Below, piece by piece: positions 23,717-32,482 of a stretch of 41,340 nucleotides of DNA. The stretch comes from Ruminococcus sp. AF46-10NS (GTDB lineage: Bacteria > Bacillota > Clostridia > Lachnospirales > Lachnospiraceae): NCBI RefSeq assembly GCF_003474435.1, contig NZ_QRNF01000029.1:1-41340 (forward strand), given 5' to 3'. The position numbers and the translations under genes were made by a program. Each line of letters begins with the position of its first letter. Position 1 is the stretch's first letter. Under the pieces are notes generated by a model. The model was not told the DNA's origin, did not search any database, and was given only the letters and a program-made list of their open reading frames with translations.

Positions 23717-24907
23717 ATGAAGAAATATAAGAGAATATTTACTATTGTAATAGACTCCTTTGGGGCAGGAGAAATGCCGGATGCAGCCCAGTACGGGGAT
23801 GAAGGAACAGATACTATGGGACATATTTCCCAGAATGTAGATGAATTTACGATTCCAAACCTTCAGAAGCTTGGAATTGCAAATCTTCATCCGTTGAAAC
23901 AGGTTGCAGCAGTGGAACGACCAATGGGTTATTATACATTTTTAGAAGAAGCCAGTACCGGAAAAGATACTATGACAGGACACTGGGAAATGATGGGACT
24001 TCACATCACAAAACCGTTTAAGACTTTTACTGAGACCGGATTTCCAAAAGAGCTGATCGATGAGCTTGAGAAGAGAACGGGACATAAAGTAATTGGAAAC
24101 AAGAGCTCCAGTGGAACAGAGATCCTGGATGAACTGGCTGAGGAAGAAATCGCTACCGGTCATATGATCGTTTACACATCTGCTGATTCTGTATTACAGA
24201 TCTGCGGAAACGAGGAGACATTCGGACTGGATGAACTGTATCGCTGCTGTGAGATCGCTCGTGATATCACTATGAGGGATGAGTGGAAAGTCGGACGTGT
24301 TATTGCAAGACCTTACCTTGGCAAGAAAAAAGGTGAGTTCAAACGTACCAGCAACCGCCATGATTATGCACTGAAGCCCTACGGGAAAACTGCGCTTAAT
24401 GCATTGAAGGATGCAGGTTATGATGTGATCTCCGTTGGAAAGATTTTTGATATTTTTGACGGTGAGGGACTGACAGAGTCCAATAAGTCAAAAAGCTCTG
24501 TTCATGGAATGGAGCAGACAATTGACATTGCAAAAAGAGAGTTTGAGGGGCTTTGTTTTGTAAATCTTGTAGATTTCGATGCTCTTTGGGGACATCGACG
24601 CAATGTAAAGGGATATGCAGAGGAACTTGAAAGATTTGATGTAAAACTTGGTGAACTTCTTGATGAACTTCGTGAGGATGACCTTCTGATCATTACAGCT
24701 GACCACGGAAATGATCCGACACATACAGGAACTGATCACACAAGAGAAAAAGTACCATTTTTTGCTTATTCCCCATCTATGGAGGGATATGGAAAGCTGG
24801 AAGATCAGAATACTTTTGCAGTAATCGGTGCAACGATCGCAGATAATTTTGAAGTTAAGATGCCGGAGGGAACAATTGGAAGTTCTCTTCTGGATGAATT
24901 GAAATAA
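23717..24907 (+). CDS. deoB: Phosphopentomutase DeoB
   Basis: A 396-residue member of the alkaline-phosphatase-like metalloenzyme superfamily. It converts ribose-1- or deoxyribose-1-phosphate to the 5-phosphate in nucleoside salvage. Diagnostic parts are the metal-binding start [20 protein letters not shown] (about residues 8-27), [14 protein letters not shown] with the phosphorylated Thr (about 84-97), [14 protein letters not shown] and the end block [20 protein letters not shown]. Length is normal. A ribosome site GGAGAC lies 8 bases before the ATG. It directly follows the truncated crp-like gene and has no nucleoside phosphorylase partner here; any upstream operon partner was lost with the IS3 event. 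Confidence 0.97.
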   Translation: MKKYKRIFTIVIDSFGAGEMPDAAQYGDEGTDTMGHISQNVDEFTIPNLQKLGIANLHPLKQVAAVERPMGYYTFLEEASTGKDTMTGHWEMMGLHITKPFKTFTETGFPKELIDELEKRTGHKVIGNKSSSGTEILDELAEEEIATGHMIVYTSADSVLQICGNEETFGLDELYRCCEIARDITMRDEWKVGRVIARPYLGKKKGEFKRTSNRHDYALKPYGKTALNALKDAGYDVISVGKIFDIFDGEGLTESNKSKSSVHGMEQTIDIAKREFEGLCFVNLVDFDALWGHRRNVKGYAEELERFDVKLGELLDELREDDLLIITADHGNDPTHTGTDHTREKVPFFAYSPSMEGYGKLEDQNTFAVIGATIADNFEVKMPEGTIGSSLLDELK

Positions 24908-25051
24908 AAGGAAGGTAAAGAGGAAACTGGTATGAAACTCTTATTAAATGTGGTTGGGATTTTGTGAAGAAAACGGTGTGTATGTAAAAGAACTATAAAA
25001 ATACATTAGGTAATCGATATAAAATGATTCGTGCGAACCAATAACTAAAAG
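24908..25051. other. Gap after deoB
   Basis: It holds a short ATG frame (MKLLLNVVGIL, stop) with an AAGAGGAAAC leader at 24931-24966, perhaps the start of a lost gene, and then AT-rich sequence up to the terminator. Nothing else is seen. Confidence 0.35.
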
Positions 25052-25103
25052 ACAGGTCTAGATACATTGAAATAATTTCAGTGTGTCCAGACCTGTTTTT
25101 TTT
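25052..25103 (+). terminator. Long-stem terminator downstream of deoB, overlapping the IS630 scrap
   Basis: A 22-base stem (ACAGGTCT...GAAAT with ATTTC...AGACCTGT, three G-U pairs, nearly no loop) is followed by eight T. Read on the minus strand, part of the right arm encodes the end of the transposase scrap, so the hairpin may derive from the IS630 end. Confidence 0.8.
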
Positions 25104-25104
25104 A

Positions 25105-25208
25105 CAGCTTCAGGTAGTTCAGATGCAATACAGATTTTTCTCTTTCTGAGAATGAATTTCATTTTTGACCACATTTTTTCAATAGGGTTTAAATCCAGGC
25201 TGTTTTAT
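25105..25208 (-). mobile_element. IS630-family transposase C-terminal scrap
   Basis: The minus strand encodes LDLNPIEKMWSKMKFILRKR followed by KICIASELPEA. The phrase NPIEKMW is the conserved block with the last catalytic Glu of IS630/DDE_3 transposases. Only about 35 residues remain; upstream sequence joins the end of the MFS gene region. Confidence 0.75.
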
Positions 25209-25225
25209 GTTTACTTTATACAGTA

Positions 25226-26425
25226 CTATTTCTGATTGCACTGATTTTTTCGATATAGAAGAAACAGCATAAATAATAGAATTACCGGAAAAATAAGTCC
25301 GCATCCCATGCCAATCCGGATATTATTTCCAGCACTCTGGGTAATACGGCCAACGATTCCAGGTCCAATACTGCCGCCTAAATCTCCCGCCATGGCAAGA
25401 AGAGAGAACATAGCCGTTCCGCCTGTTGGAAAAGTTTTTGAGGAAATACTGATTGTTCCAGGCCACATGATTCCAACTGAAAATCCACATGCAATACAAC
25501 CGATAAGTCCGATAATCGGGTTGGATGACAAAGCAGTAAGTAGATAACAGACAACGCATAATATGCCTGAACCACTCATAAACTTGATTAAATCTAACTG
25601 TTCTCCATATTTCCCAAAAATTATACGGCTGATTCCCATTGTTATTGCAAACATACATGGACCTGCTAAATCCCCCAGTGTTTTTGATAATCCAAGTGCT
25701 GATTCTGCATAAGCAGATGCCCATTGAGCCATTGCAAGTTCAGAAGCTCCGGAACAGATCATCAGACATATTGCAACCCAGAAAAATGGTTTGGAAAACA
25801 GATTCTTAATTCTCATTCCAGAACCATTGTCAACCAGAGGTTCAATAGGACAGGTCATGAAGTTATAAGTATTAACTGCAGGAATGATTGCCCATATTAC
25901 AGCGAGCCATTTCCAGTTGTCTATTCCAAATATCAGGAAAAATAAGCTGGAAATCAAAATTGTCCCAACAGCTCCCCAACAGTAAAACGAATGGAGCAGA
26001 CTCATAGTTGCTTCTTTGTTTTCAAACGGACAGGCCTCGATAATAGGACTGCAAAGTACTTCTATTAAACCGCTTCCGATGGCATAAACAATAACACTAC
26101 ATATAATTCCAATAAAAGGATCAGGTAAAAAATCAGGTAAAAATGCCAGTCCAAGCAGACCCAGTGCAGCAAATATTTCTGATGCAACAATGCACACACG
26201 ATATCCGATATGATCTACGAATTTGGCACAGAACAGGTCAACCAGAAGCTGTGTGAAAAAGAAGAAAGTGGATATCAGAGCAATGTTACCGAGAGAAATA
26301 TGGTAGTCACTGTGAAATTTCAAAAAAAGAAGCGGTGCGAAGTTTGCCGCAATAGCCTGTGTGATAAAGCCCATATAACAGGCAATTTTTGTCTTATGGT
26401 AGTCAGTTTTTTTAATAGCATTCAT
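25226..26425 (-). CDS. MFS transporter, sugar/organic-solute type
   Basis: A 399-residue membrane protein with about 12 hydrophobic helices. N-terminal part: MGFITQAIAANFAPLLFLKF. The loop between helices 2 and 3 carries a degenerate MFS motif (FVDHIGYRVCIV). A central loop at about residues 205-215 separates the halves. IMWPGTISISSKTFPTGGTA near 331-350 resembles the FucP-like branch, where FPxG is common. It lies divergent from an AraC-type regulator at 26742, with a DUF1349 (glycan-related) gene scrap between them, which hints at uptake of a sugar under AraC control. The ribosome site on the minus strand is GGAGTGG, rather far from the ATG. Confidence 0.85.
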   Translation of the reverse strand: MNAIKKTDYHKTKIACYMGFITQAIAANFAPLLFLKFHSDYHISLGNIALISTFFFFTQLLVDLFCAKFVDHIGYRVCIVASEIFAALGLLGLAFLPDFLPDPFIGIICSVIVYAIGSGLIEVLCSPIIEACPFENKEATMSLLHSFYCWGAVGTILISSLFFLIFGIDNWKWLAVIWAIIPAVNTYNFMTCPIEPLVDNGSGMRIKNLFSKPFFWVAICLMICSGASELAMAQWASAYAESALGLSKTLGDLAGPCMFAITMGISRIIFGKYGEQLDLIKFMSGSGILCVVCYLLTALSSNPIIGLIGCIACGFSVGIMWPGTISISSKTFPTGGTAMFSLLAMAGDLGGSIGPGIVGRITQSAGNNIRIGMGCGLIFPVILLFMLFLLYRKNQCNQK

Positions 26426-26497
26426 TTTTTATTTTCCACTCCGAATGTTTTTAACAGTTTTATGTTCGATAGAAAGATGCTCATAACAACATTTTGC

Positions 26498-26632
26498 CTA
26501 GTGACTGTCATCTGCCATTACCATTACAGAAGCAGAATCATAGGTCTCTTTAAAATCATGAGATACTTTTACTTTAAGGATAAAGTCGCCTTCAATGCTG
26601 ATCTCACTTTCATTCATCCATTTAAAAATCAT
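26498..26632 (-). pseudogene. DUF1349-family protein remnant
   Basis: A 44-codon frame starts with a good GGAAAGAGG site and reads MIFKWMNESEISIEGDF, then VKVSHDFKETYDSASVMVMA, and stops. After the TAG the same frame continues AKCCYEHLSIEHKTVKNI. Complete DUF1349 (concanavalin-like, YesU-type) proteins have such a start and, about 60 residues later, a strand with YDQAGLMV and WAKCCFE. So the gene has an internal deletion, a stop in place of the conserved Trp, and no C-terminal half. Confidence 0.65.
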
Positions 26633-26689
26633 AAGAATACCTCTTTCCTTTTTTTTACTTGATTATATAGCAAATATTAGATATATACA

Positions 26690-26719
26690 TTGAATTAAAT
26701 TGTAGAAATACTGTATAAT
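26690..26719 (+). promoter_or_regulatory. Predicted promoter of the AraC-type regulator
   Basis: The -35 box is TTGAAT (26690-26695) and the -10 box is TATAAT (26714-26719), with an 18-base spacer. The leader to the ATG at 26742 is very short and the ribosome site is weak. Confidence 0.5.
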
Positions 26720-26741
26720 ATCGTAAAAGAAAGAATGTGAT

Positions 26742-27647
26742 ATGAAGATGGATTATAATAAAACATATAATAAGATACTTACAGACGAGGAGTTCATGGA
26801 AATTAAACAGCATGGAAGCAGTGCTTATCCATTCCAGTATTATTATGATAATCTGGAATTGTTTGATTTTCATTGTATTGAATGGCACTGGCACAGGGAA
26901 TTTGAGTTTTTATATGTCGAGTCTGGACAAGTTACATGTGGGATAGGCGAAAAAAAGATTATATTGTCAGAAGGAGAGGCGATTTTTATCAATTCTAAAA
27001 TATTGCATCAGTTTTATGCATCATCTGATGGTGTTATTCCTAATTTTGTATGTATGCCTGAATTTATTGCGCCAGAGAACAGTTTGATCTATAAAAAATA
27101 TATTTTACCAATCATTTCATCGAATATATCCTTTCAATGTTTTCGAATTAATGAATCATGGCAGGTAAAAATTATACAAATTATGATAAAAATAATGGAA
27201 ATACAGGAGAATGAGAAAATAAGAGAGCTTGCTACTTTGGCATTGTTGCAGAATTTATGGCTGATTTTTTATGAAAATGTAAAGTTATCTGGTAAAGAAG
27301 AGGTGCAAACAGTTGATGAGGCTGCACAGAAAAGAGTACAGTTAATGATGCAATATATACATGAAAATTATAATCATGGGTTGTCGCTGGATGAAATAGC
27401 TTCACATATAGGAGTAAGCAAAAGTACAGCACTTAATTTGTTTCGACGATTTTTACATACTACGCCGGTTGCTTATCTGATAGGATATCGTTTACAGGCA
27501 GCTTCCTGGTTATTGAAAAATACGAATAAAAAAGTAAAAACAATTGCTTATGAAAGCGGATTCCATAATGTGGATTATTTTTGTAGATTGTTTAAAAGGC
27601 GTTATCATTTAACACCATCAGAATATCGTTGCATATGCTTAAAATAG
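26742..27647 (+). CDS. AraC-family regulator with N-terminal cupin domain
   Basis: A 301-residue protein. The N-terminal cupin-like effector domain (about residues 25-110) has the usual WHWHREFEFLYVESGQVTCG and LSEGEAIFINSKILHQFY segments, typical for sugar-sensing AraC proteins. The C-terminal double helix-turn-helix (about 200-298) includes LSLDEIASHIGVSKSTALNL and TIAYESGFHNVDYFCRLFKR. Length is normal. It is divergent from the MFS transporter, so control of that transporter in response to a carbohydrate is likely. It is AT-rich, like the AlbA_2 gene. Confidence 0.92.
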   Translation: MKMDYNKTYNKILTDEEFMEIKQHGSSAYPFQYYYDNLELFDFHCIEWHWHREFEFLYVESGQVTCGIGEKKIILSEGEAIFINSKILHQFYASSDGVIPNFVCMPEFIAPENSLIYKKYILPIISSNISFQCFRINESWQVKIIQIMIKIMEIQENEKIRELATLALLQNLWLIFYENVKLSGKEEVQTVDEAAQKRVQLMMQYIHENYNHGLSLDEIASHIGVSKSTALNLFRRFLHTTPVAYLIGYRLQAASWLLKNTNKKVKTIAYESGFHNVDYFCRLFKRRYHLTPSEYRCICLK

Positions 27648-27666
27648 TATAATTTATGAATAATAA

Positions 27667-27843
27667 AAAGATTCTGCATATGAAGGGATTCGTCAAATTC
27701 TTGTAGATAAGGAGACGGGAGTTAATTACCTTTGTTGGACATCCGGAAATGGAGCCGGTATTACACCTCTTCTGGATTCTGAAGAGTTTGATAAGAGTTT
27801 TACTTACAAAGAGAAACTCAAGCTCCCAGGACAACTTTTCTAA
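27667..27843 (+). pseudogene. DUF6440-family C-terminal remnant
   Basis: The frame reads SAYEGIRQILVDKETGVNYL, then SGNGAGITPLLDSEEF, and ends at TAA 27841-27843. DKETGVNYL followed by G-G-x-TPLLD is the hallmark of the small DUF6440 proteins of Clostridia. No start codon or N-terminal half is found, because AraC ends just upstream. Confidence 0.6.
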
Positions 27844-27949
27844 AAGGAAATTAATCTGATGATGGTGGGGAGATTTACTTCTCCCCGCTTGAAATCGACA
27901 AATTTATAACCAGGAAGTCGCTGGGGAATAGATATGGAAGTAAGATCTG

Positions 27950-28078
27950 GTTGATTTTTATGGAATCAGTGCACAGATGAAGACTTTTATTGACCGTACT
28001 TATCCAATCTGGCAGCATCTTGGTAAAAAAGAGGTTTACTATATTATATCGGCTGGTCTGGGTGAGGACATTATTTAA
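27950..28078 (+). pseudogene. Flavodoxin-like NAD(P)H:FMN reductase remnant
   Basis: The frame reads VDFYGISAQMKTFIDRTYPI followed by WQHLGKKEVYYIISAGLGED and a TAA. The phrase AQMKTFIDRT is typical of NADPH-dependent FMN reductase/iron-sulfur flavoprotein family members. Only about 42 internal residues remain. The stretch 27844-27949 before it holds a small hairpin (GGGGAGA...TCTCCCC near 27878-27897) and nothing else. Confidence 0.65.
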
Positions 28079-28137
28079 AGTAAGGGGATGTGTTGATTTG
28101 CTATCCGGTACCGGCGTTAATTTATACAGGTGATATT

Positions 28138-28880
28138 ATGAAAATTACTTACATTAATCACAGTGGATTTTTACTTGAAACAAGAGACTGCTACTATATT
28201 TTTGATTATTACAAGGGTGAATTACCGAATCTTGACAAGGAAAAAGAAGTGATCGTCTTTTGCAGTCACTTCCATAAGGATCATTTTAACCCACAAATCT
28301 TTGGGATCCTTGATGATATGGGTATGACTTATCAGGCAGTTCTGGCGAATGATATACGAAAAAGGAACCATTTGTCGGGTATGAAGATCACATATGTTTA
28401 TCATGATCAAACTTATAATCTGGATAATGGAACCCAAGTCGATACATTACTATCCAACGATAGTGGTGTTGCATTTATTGTTAAAACAAAGGAAGGCATC
28501 ATTTACCATGCCGGTGACTTAAACGACTGGTATTGGATGGTGAGTCGAAAACTGATAATCAGAGACTTACTTCAGCATATCGTGCGGAGATCAGGAAAAT
28601 CAAGGGTATGTATTTTGACGCTGCATTTGTTCCACTGGATCCGAGACAGGGAGATCATTATGCCGACGGGATCCTGTATTTTCTTAAAAATGTAGATTGC
28701 AATGTCATTTTTCCAATGCATTACTGGAATGATGCCAATGTAATTAAGCGGTTTATTACTGAATATCCGCAATATAAGTCACGCATTAGAAACACAGAAT
28801 GTACAAAACTAATTTTGATGAAAGGAAGAATAAGTGAAATTATGAAACCTGTGGGGGAATATGATAATGTCAAAAGATGA
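28138..28880 (+). pseudogene. MBL-fold (UlaG/YtnP-like) metal-dependent hydrolase with a -1 frameshift
   Basis: The first frame from the ATG at 28138 (AGGTGAT upstream) carries MKITYINHSGFLLET, the metal motif SHFHKDHFNP (a variant HxHxDH) and IIYHAGDLNDWYW. The second frame continues DGESKTDNQRLTSAYRAEI, AAFVPLDPRQGDHYADG and VIFPMHYWNDA to the stop at 28878-28880. Adding one G to GG at 28535-28536 joins them and gives a normal 247-residue beta-lactamase-fold hydrolase with all metal ligands (His, His, Asp, His; His; Asp; His). It overlaps the start of the MATE gene. Broken as written; a homopolymer error is likely. Confidence 0.8.
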
Positions 28881-30234
28881 GTATTTAATCACAGATGCGC
28901 CTCTTAAAGCGCTGACGTTTTTTGCAATGCCAATGATTCTGGGCAGTTTTTTTCAGCAAATATATAATATGGCTGACTCCATCATCGTTGGTCAGTTTGT
29001 TGGCTCCTCCGCACTTGCGGCTGTCGGTGCCTGTGCAGCACTGACCAACGTTTTCATTTGTGTGGCACTGGGCGCCGGGGTCGGTGCAGGTGTGCTCGTG
29101 AGCCGCTATTTCGGTGCCAGGGAGTATGGAAAAATGAAAACCATCGTGTCAACATCCTTGTTTAGCTTTTTAATTCTAAGCATAGTCCTTGGTGTTTTCG
29201 GCTTTTGCTTTTCCCACTGGATGATGAGTGTGTTGCAAACCCCTGGAGATATACTGAATGATGCAGTGTTATATCTGCGGGTATATTTCGTGGGATTTCC
29301 TTTTTTGTTTATGTATAACATTCTTTCCAATATGTTTACTTCCATAGGCGAATCAAAAATCCCACTGGGGCTTTTGATATTTTCGTCAATCTTAAATATT
29401 TTTATGGATCTTTGGATGGTGGCCGGACTTGGTCTCGGCGTGTTTGGCGCTGCTCTTGCGACTCTTATAGCACAGGGAATTTCTGCGGTGTTTTCACTCT
29501 TGCTTTTCCTTAGCAGGATGCGTCGATATAAAAGTCACTTTGACTGGTTTGACAGGCAGGAGTTACATTCCATGCTTCAAATTGCTGTACCTTCAGTTCT
29601 TCAGCAGTCTACAGTGTCCATCGGTATGATGATCGTACAGGCAGTTGTAAATCCCTTCGGTACACAGGCACTCGCGGGGTATGCTGCGACGATGCGGGTA
29701 GAGAATGTTTTTTCATTGATTTTTGTATCGATCGGCAATGCGGTTTCCCCATATGTTTCCCAGAATCTTGGTGCAAAGAAAATTGAACGGATCAAAAAAG
29801 GATATCACGCAGCACTGGTGTTAGATATATGTTTTGCAGTTCTTGCTTTTATAGTCATTGAAACATTACATACTCAGATTTCCTCGCTATTTCTTGGTAA
29901 AGATGGAACTGCCTTGGCTTACCAGGTATCCGAGGGTTATATGAGATGGCTCGGTTACTTCTTCATCTTTATGGGAATCAAAATGGCAACAGATGGGGTC
30001 CTTCGTGGTCTCGGAATCATGCGCCCGTTCCTCATTGCAAACATGGTGAACCTGGCGATTCGCCTGTCTGTTGCTTTGATCTGTGCACCGCGTTTTGGCA
30101 TTGTATTTGTCTGGCTCGCTGTACCAGCTGGTTGGTTTGCGAACTTTTTAATATCCTATGTGGCTCTCAGAAGATCATGGCCGCCTGTTGAAGTGGTGTC
30201 ACAATTGCCAGGGACACCTGGCTTGAAAAACTGA
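28861..30234 (+). CDS. MATE-family efflux transporter
   Basis: A 457-residue exporter with about 12 hydrophobic helices. The start block APLKALTFFAMPMILGSFFQ with QIYNMADSIIVGQFVGSSAL (about residues 30-49) and GAGVGAGVLVSRYFGA (about 73-88) is typical of the clostridial NorM-like group. The second half begins near residue 238 with AVPSVLQQSTVSIGMMIVQA. Two ATG codons are possible, 28861 and 28867; GGGGG about 10 bases before the second favours MSKDEYLITD as the true start. It overlaps the MBL hydrolase gene by 20 bases, so the two are co-transcribed. The C-terminus is complete. Confidence 0.92.
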   Translation: MIMSKDEYLITDAPLKALTFFAMPMILGSFFQQIYNMADSIIVGQFVGSSALAAVGACAALTNVFICVALGAGVGAGVLVSRYFGAREYGKMKTIVSTSLFSFLILSIVLGVFGFCFSHWMMSVLQTPGDILNDAVLYLRVYFVGFPFLFMYNILSNMFTSIGESKIPLGLLIFSSILNIFMDLWMVAGLGLGVFGAALATLIAQGISAVFSLLLFLSRMRRYKSHFDWFDRQELHSMLQIAVPSVLQQSTVSIGMMIVQAVVNPFGTQALAGYAATMRVENVFSLIFVSIGNAVSPYVSQNLGAKKIERIKKGYHAALVLDICFAVLAFIVIETLHTQISSLFLGKDGTALAYQVSEGYMRWLGYFFIFMGIKMATDGVLRGLGIMRPFLIANMVNLAIRLSVALICAPRFGIVFVWLAVPAGWFANFLISYVALRRSWPPVEVVSQLPGTPGLKN

Positions 30235-30252
30235 TGGCATAACAATATGATG

Positions 30253-30264
30253 CTATGCTATAAT
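30253..30264 (+). promoter_or_regulatory. Extended -10 promoter element before the hybrid kinase gene
   Basis: A TGC-TATAAT extended -10 (TATAAT at 30259-30264) lies 119 bases before the kinase start, with only a weak -35-like TGGCAT further up. The remaining leader shows no strong structure. Confidence 0.4.
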
Positions 30265-30382
30265 AAAGTAAACGATTTGAAATATAAATTCAGAAATTCG
30301 GGAAGAAAATGGCAAATGGAGAAACTTGGAATTAGGCAGAAAACCAAAAATCATTTTGGATTTTCAGGCGGGGGAAAAGAGT

Positions 30383-32401
30383 ATGGATGATTTCAAAAAA
30401 CTCACAGAGCAGCTTTTGAAAATATATATTAACGCTGATTCAGCAAATGATCTGGGTATCGAAAATTACTTTGACGAAAATATCAGTCTGATTGGAACCG
30501 GGAAACATGAGCTTTACAGGAATCTGCATGAGTTTTTAGAATCATTTAAATTGGATGTAAAACGGAGAGATAAAATCAGAATTGAAGTGCGAAATTTACA
30601 TCAGGAAGAAGAAAGACTTGATGATGACCATGTTCTTGCATATGGGACAGTAGATTTTGCAGGTCTGTTTAAGGATGGTTCAAGCTGTTTTGAAATGGAG
30701 ACAAGATTTACGATTATCTATAAGCGGGCGAATGGGAAATGGCTGGTTCAGCATCTGCATCAATCAGCACCAGATCTGGAACAGATGGACGGCGAAGAGT
30801 TTCCTCTCACATTGGGAAAGCAGGTCAAAAAAACTCGGCAGGCACTTCAGGGATTAGGCACTGCCTATTATCACATCTCAAGGCTGAATTTAAAAACAAA
30901 AAAGGTTGAACTTGTCAAAAGATCTCGAAAAATGGAGTTGGATATAAAAGATAATATTGCAGATTGGGATCCTCAGTTTAAGATTATTGAAGGTGTGATA
31001 GCAGAACCGTTTGTACAGAAGTATATAGATTTTTTTGATTTACAAACTATGGCGGCACGGCTCCATAATAAAGAATCTATGTCTTCCGAATTCAAAAAAA
31101 AGGATGGATCATGGTTTCTTTCCATGGTTGTTCCTCAGAGCTATGATAAAAATGGAAAGGTTACATCAGTTCTGATTGCAAATCGAGATGTGACAGAAGA
31201 AAAACTGCGGGAATTAAGACAAGAGGAAGAATTGCGGGAAGCTAAATTAAAAGCAGAATGTGCAAATAAAGCAAAATCAACATTCCTGTTCAATATGTCT
31301 CATGACATCAGGACTCCTATGAATGCAATTATTGGTTATGCAGATCTGGCATCCAGACATTTGAAAGAAACAGAAAAACTTGGCAGATATCTTGAAACAA
31401 TACAAATATGCGGAGAAAGACTTTTGTCGTTACTCAGTAATGTTCTGGATCTTGCAAGAATTGAAAATAATAAGATCGAAATGGAATATGATGTTTCGAA
31501 TGTCCATGAAAACTTTGAAAATTGTGTCGCTATGTTCCAACAGCTGGCAGAAAGTAAAAATCAGACCCTCTCTCTGACAGAACAAATTATGTATCCGTAT
31601 GTATATATGGATGCACCACATTTATCAGAAATCTGTTTCAACATTATAAGCAATGCTATAAAGTATACAAATACAGGAGGTACGATATCCTGTGATGTTG
31701 TACAGAAATCTTGTGAAAAAGATGACTGGTGCAATATGATCATCACCATTACCGATAATGGAATTGGTATGTCTGAAGATTTCCAAAAGCACATTTTTGA
31801 AATTTTCGAAAGAGAACGTAACTCTACAGTCAGTCATAGTGAGGGCAGCGGCATCGGAATGGGTATTACGAAAAAGCTGGTAGATCTCATGGATGGCACG
31901 ATAGAAGTGAAAAGCAAGCAGGGTGAGGGTTCCATATTTACAGTGACTGTTCCTTGCAGAAAAGCGTCAAAAGAAGATTCTATGATGAAGAAAAAAAGTA
32001 ATCTGCGTAATAAGAATTGCCTGAACGGCGTTCGGATTTTATTAGTCGAAGATAATGAGATCAACGCAGAAATCGCAACGGAGCTATTGACGGAAGAAGG
32101 CTGTATTGTTGAGACTGCAAATGATGGTGTTGCATGCATTGACATGATTGAAAAGGCTGATGCTGATTATTACAAGATGATCCTTATGGATATTCAGATG
32201 CCGGTTATGAATGGATATGATGCCACATTAGCCATTCGAAAGATGAAGGATACTAAAAAAGCCGGGATTCCAATTATTGCAATGACTGCGAATGTCTTTG
32301 CGGAAGATATACAAAAGGTTCTTTCTGTTGGAATGAATGCTCATGTTACAAAGCCTGTAGATATGAATATTCTTGTGCCAACAATGATGAAATATTTGTA
32401 A
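30383..32401 (+). CDS. Soluble hybrid histidine kinase: SnoaL-like sensor, PAS, HisKA, HATPase, receiver
   Basis: A protein of 672 residues from the ATG at 30383, which has GGGGGAAAAGAG upstream; the frame opens at a TTG (30326) without a ribosome site. Residues about 1-130 resemble a SnoaL/NTF2-like ligand pocket (YFDENISLIGTGKHELY, FTIIYKRANGKWLVQHLHQS). About 160-275 is PAS-like, ending VTSVLIANRDVTEEK. A coiled linker leads to HisKA with phosphorylatable His307 in MSHDIRTPMN. The HATPase has its N box (ISNAIKYTN), G1 (DNGIGMS) and G2 (GSGIGMGITKKL). The C-terminal receiver has VEDNEIN, phospho-acceptor Asp603 in LMDIQMPVMNG, Thr in AMTAN and Lys in TKPV. There is no transmembrane helix, so it senses a cytoplasmic signal. 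No separate DNA-binding regulator or Hpt adjoins. Confidence 0.9.
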   Translation: MDDFKKLTEQLLKIYINADSANDLGIENYFDENISLIGTGKHELYRNLHEFLESFKLDVKRRDKIRIEVRNLHQEEERLDDDHVLAYGTVDFAGLFKDGSSCFEMETRFTIIYKRANGKWLVQHLHQSAPDLEQMDGEEFPLTLGKQVKKTRQALQGLGTAYYHISRLNLKTKKVELVKRSRKMELDIKDNIADWDPQFKIIEGVIAEPFVQKYIDFFDLQTMAARLHNKESMSSEFKKKDGSWFLSMVVPQSYDKNGKVTSVLIANRDVTEEKLRELRQEEELREAKLKAECANKAKSTFLFNMSHDIRTPMNAIIGYADLASRHLKETEKLGRYLETIQICGERLLSLLSNVLDLARIENNKIEMEYDVSNVHENFENCVAMFQQLAESKNQTLSLTEQIMYPYVYMDAPHLSEICFNIISNAIKYTNTGGTISCDVVQKSCEKDDWCNMIITITDNGIGMSEDFQKHIFEIFERERNSTVSHSEGSGIGMGITKKLVDLMDGTIEVKSKQGEGSIFTVTVPCRKASKEDSMMKKKSNLRNKNCLNGVRILLVEDNEINAEIATELLTEEGCIVETANDGVACIDMIEKADADYYKMILMDIQMPVMNGYDATLAIRKMKDTKKAGIPIIAMTANVFAEDIQKVLSVGMNAHVTKPVDMNILVPTMMKYL

Positions 32402-32448
32402 AAGACGTAAAGAAACAACATATCGCTAAAGTCCTTATGAAAGGGTAG

Positions 32449-32474
32449 AAGCCCCCACTGTTTTGTGGGGGCTT
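32449..32474. terminator. GC-rich hairpin between the kinase and hcp genes
   Basis: AAGCCCCCAC (32449-32458) and GTGGGGGCTT (32465-32474) form a perfect 10-base stem. The flanking T-tract is short on both strands. It probably ends both converging transcripts. Confidence 0.7.
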
Positions 32475-32482
32475 TGAAAAAT

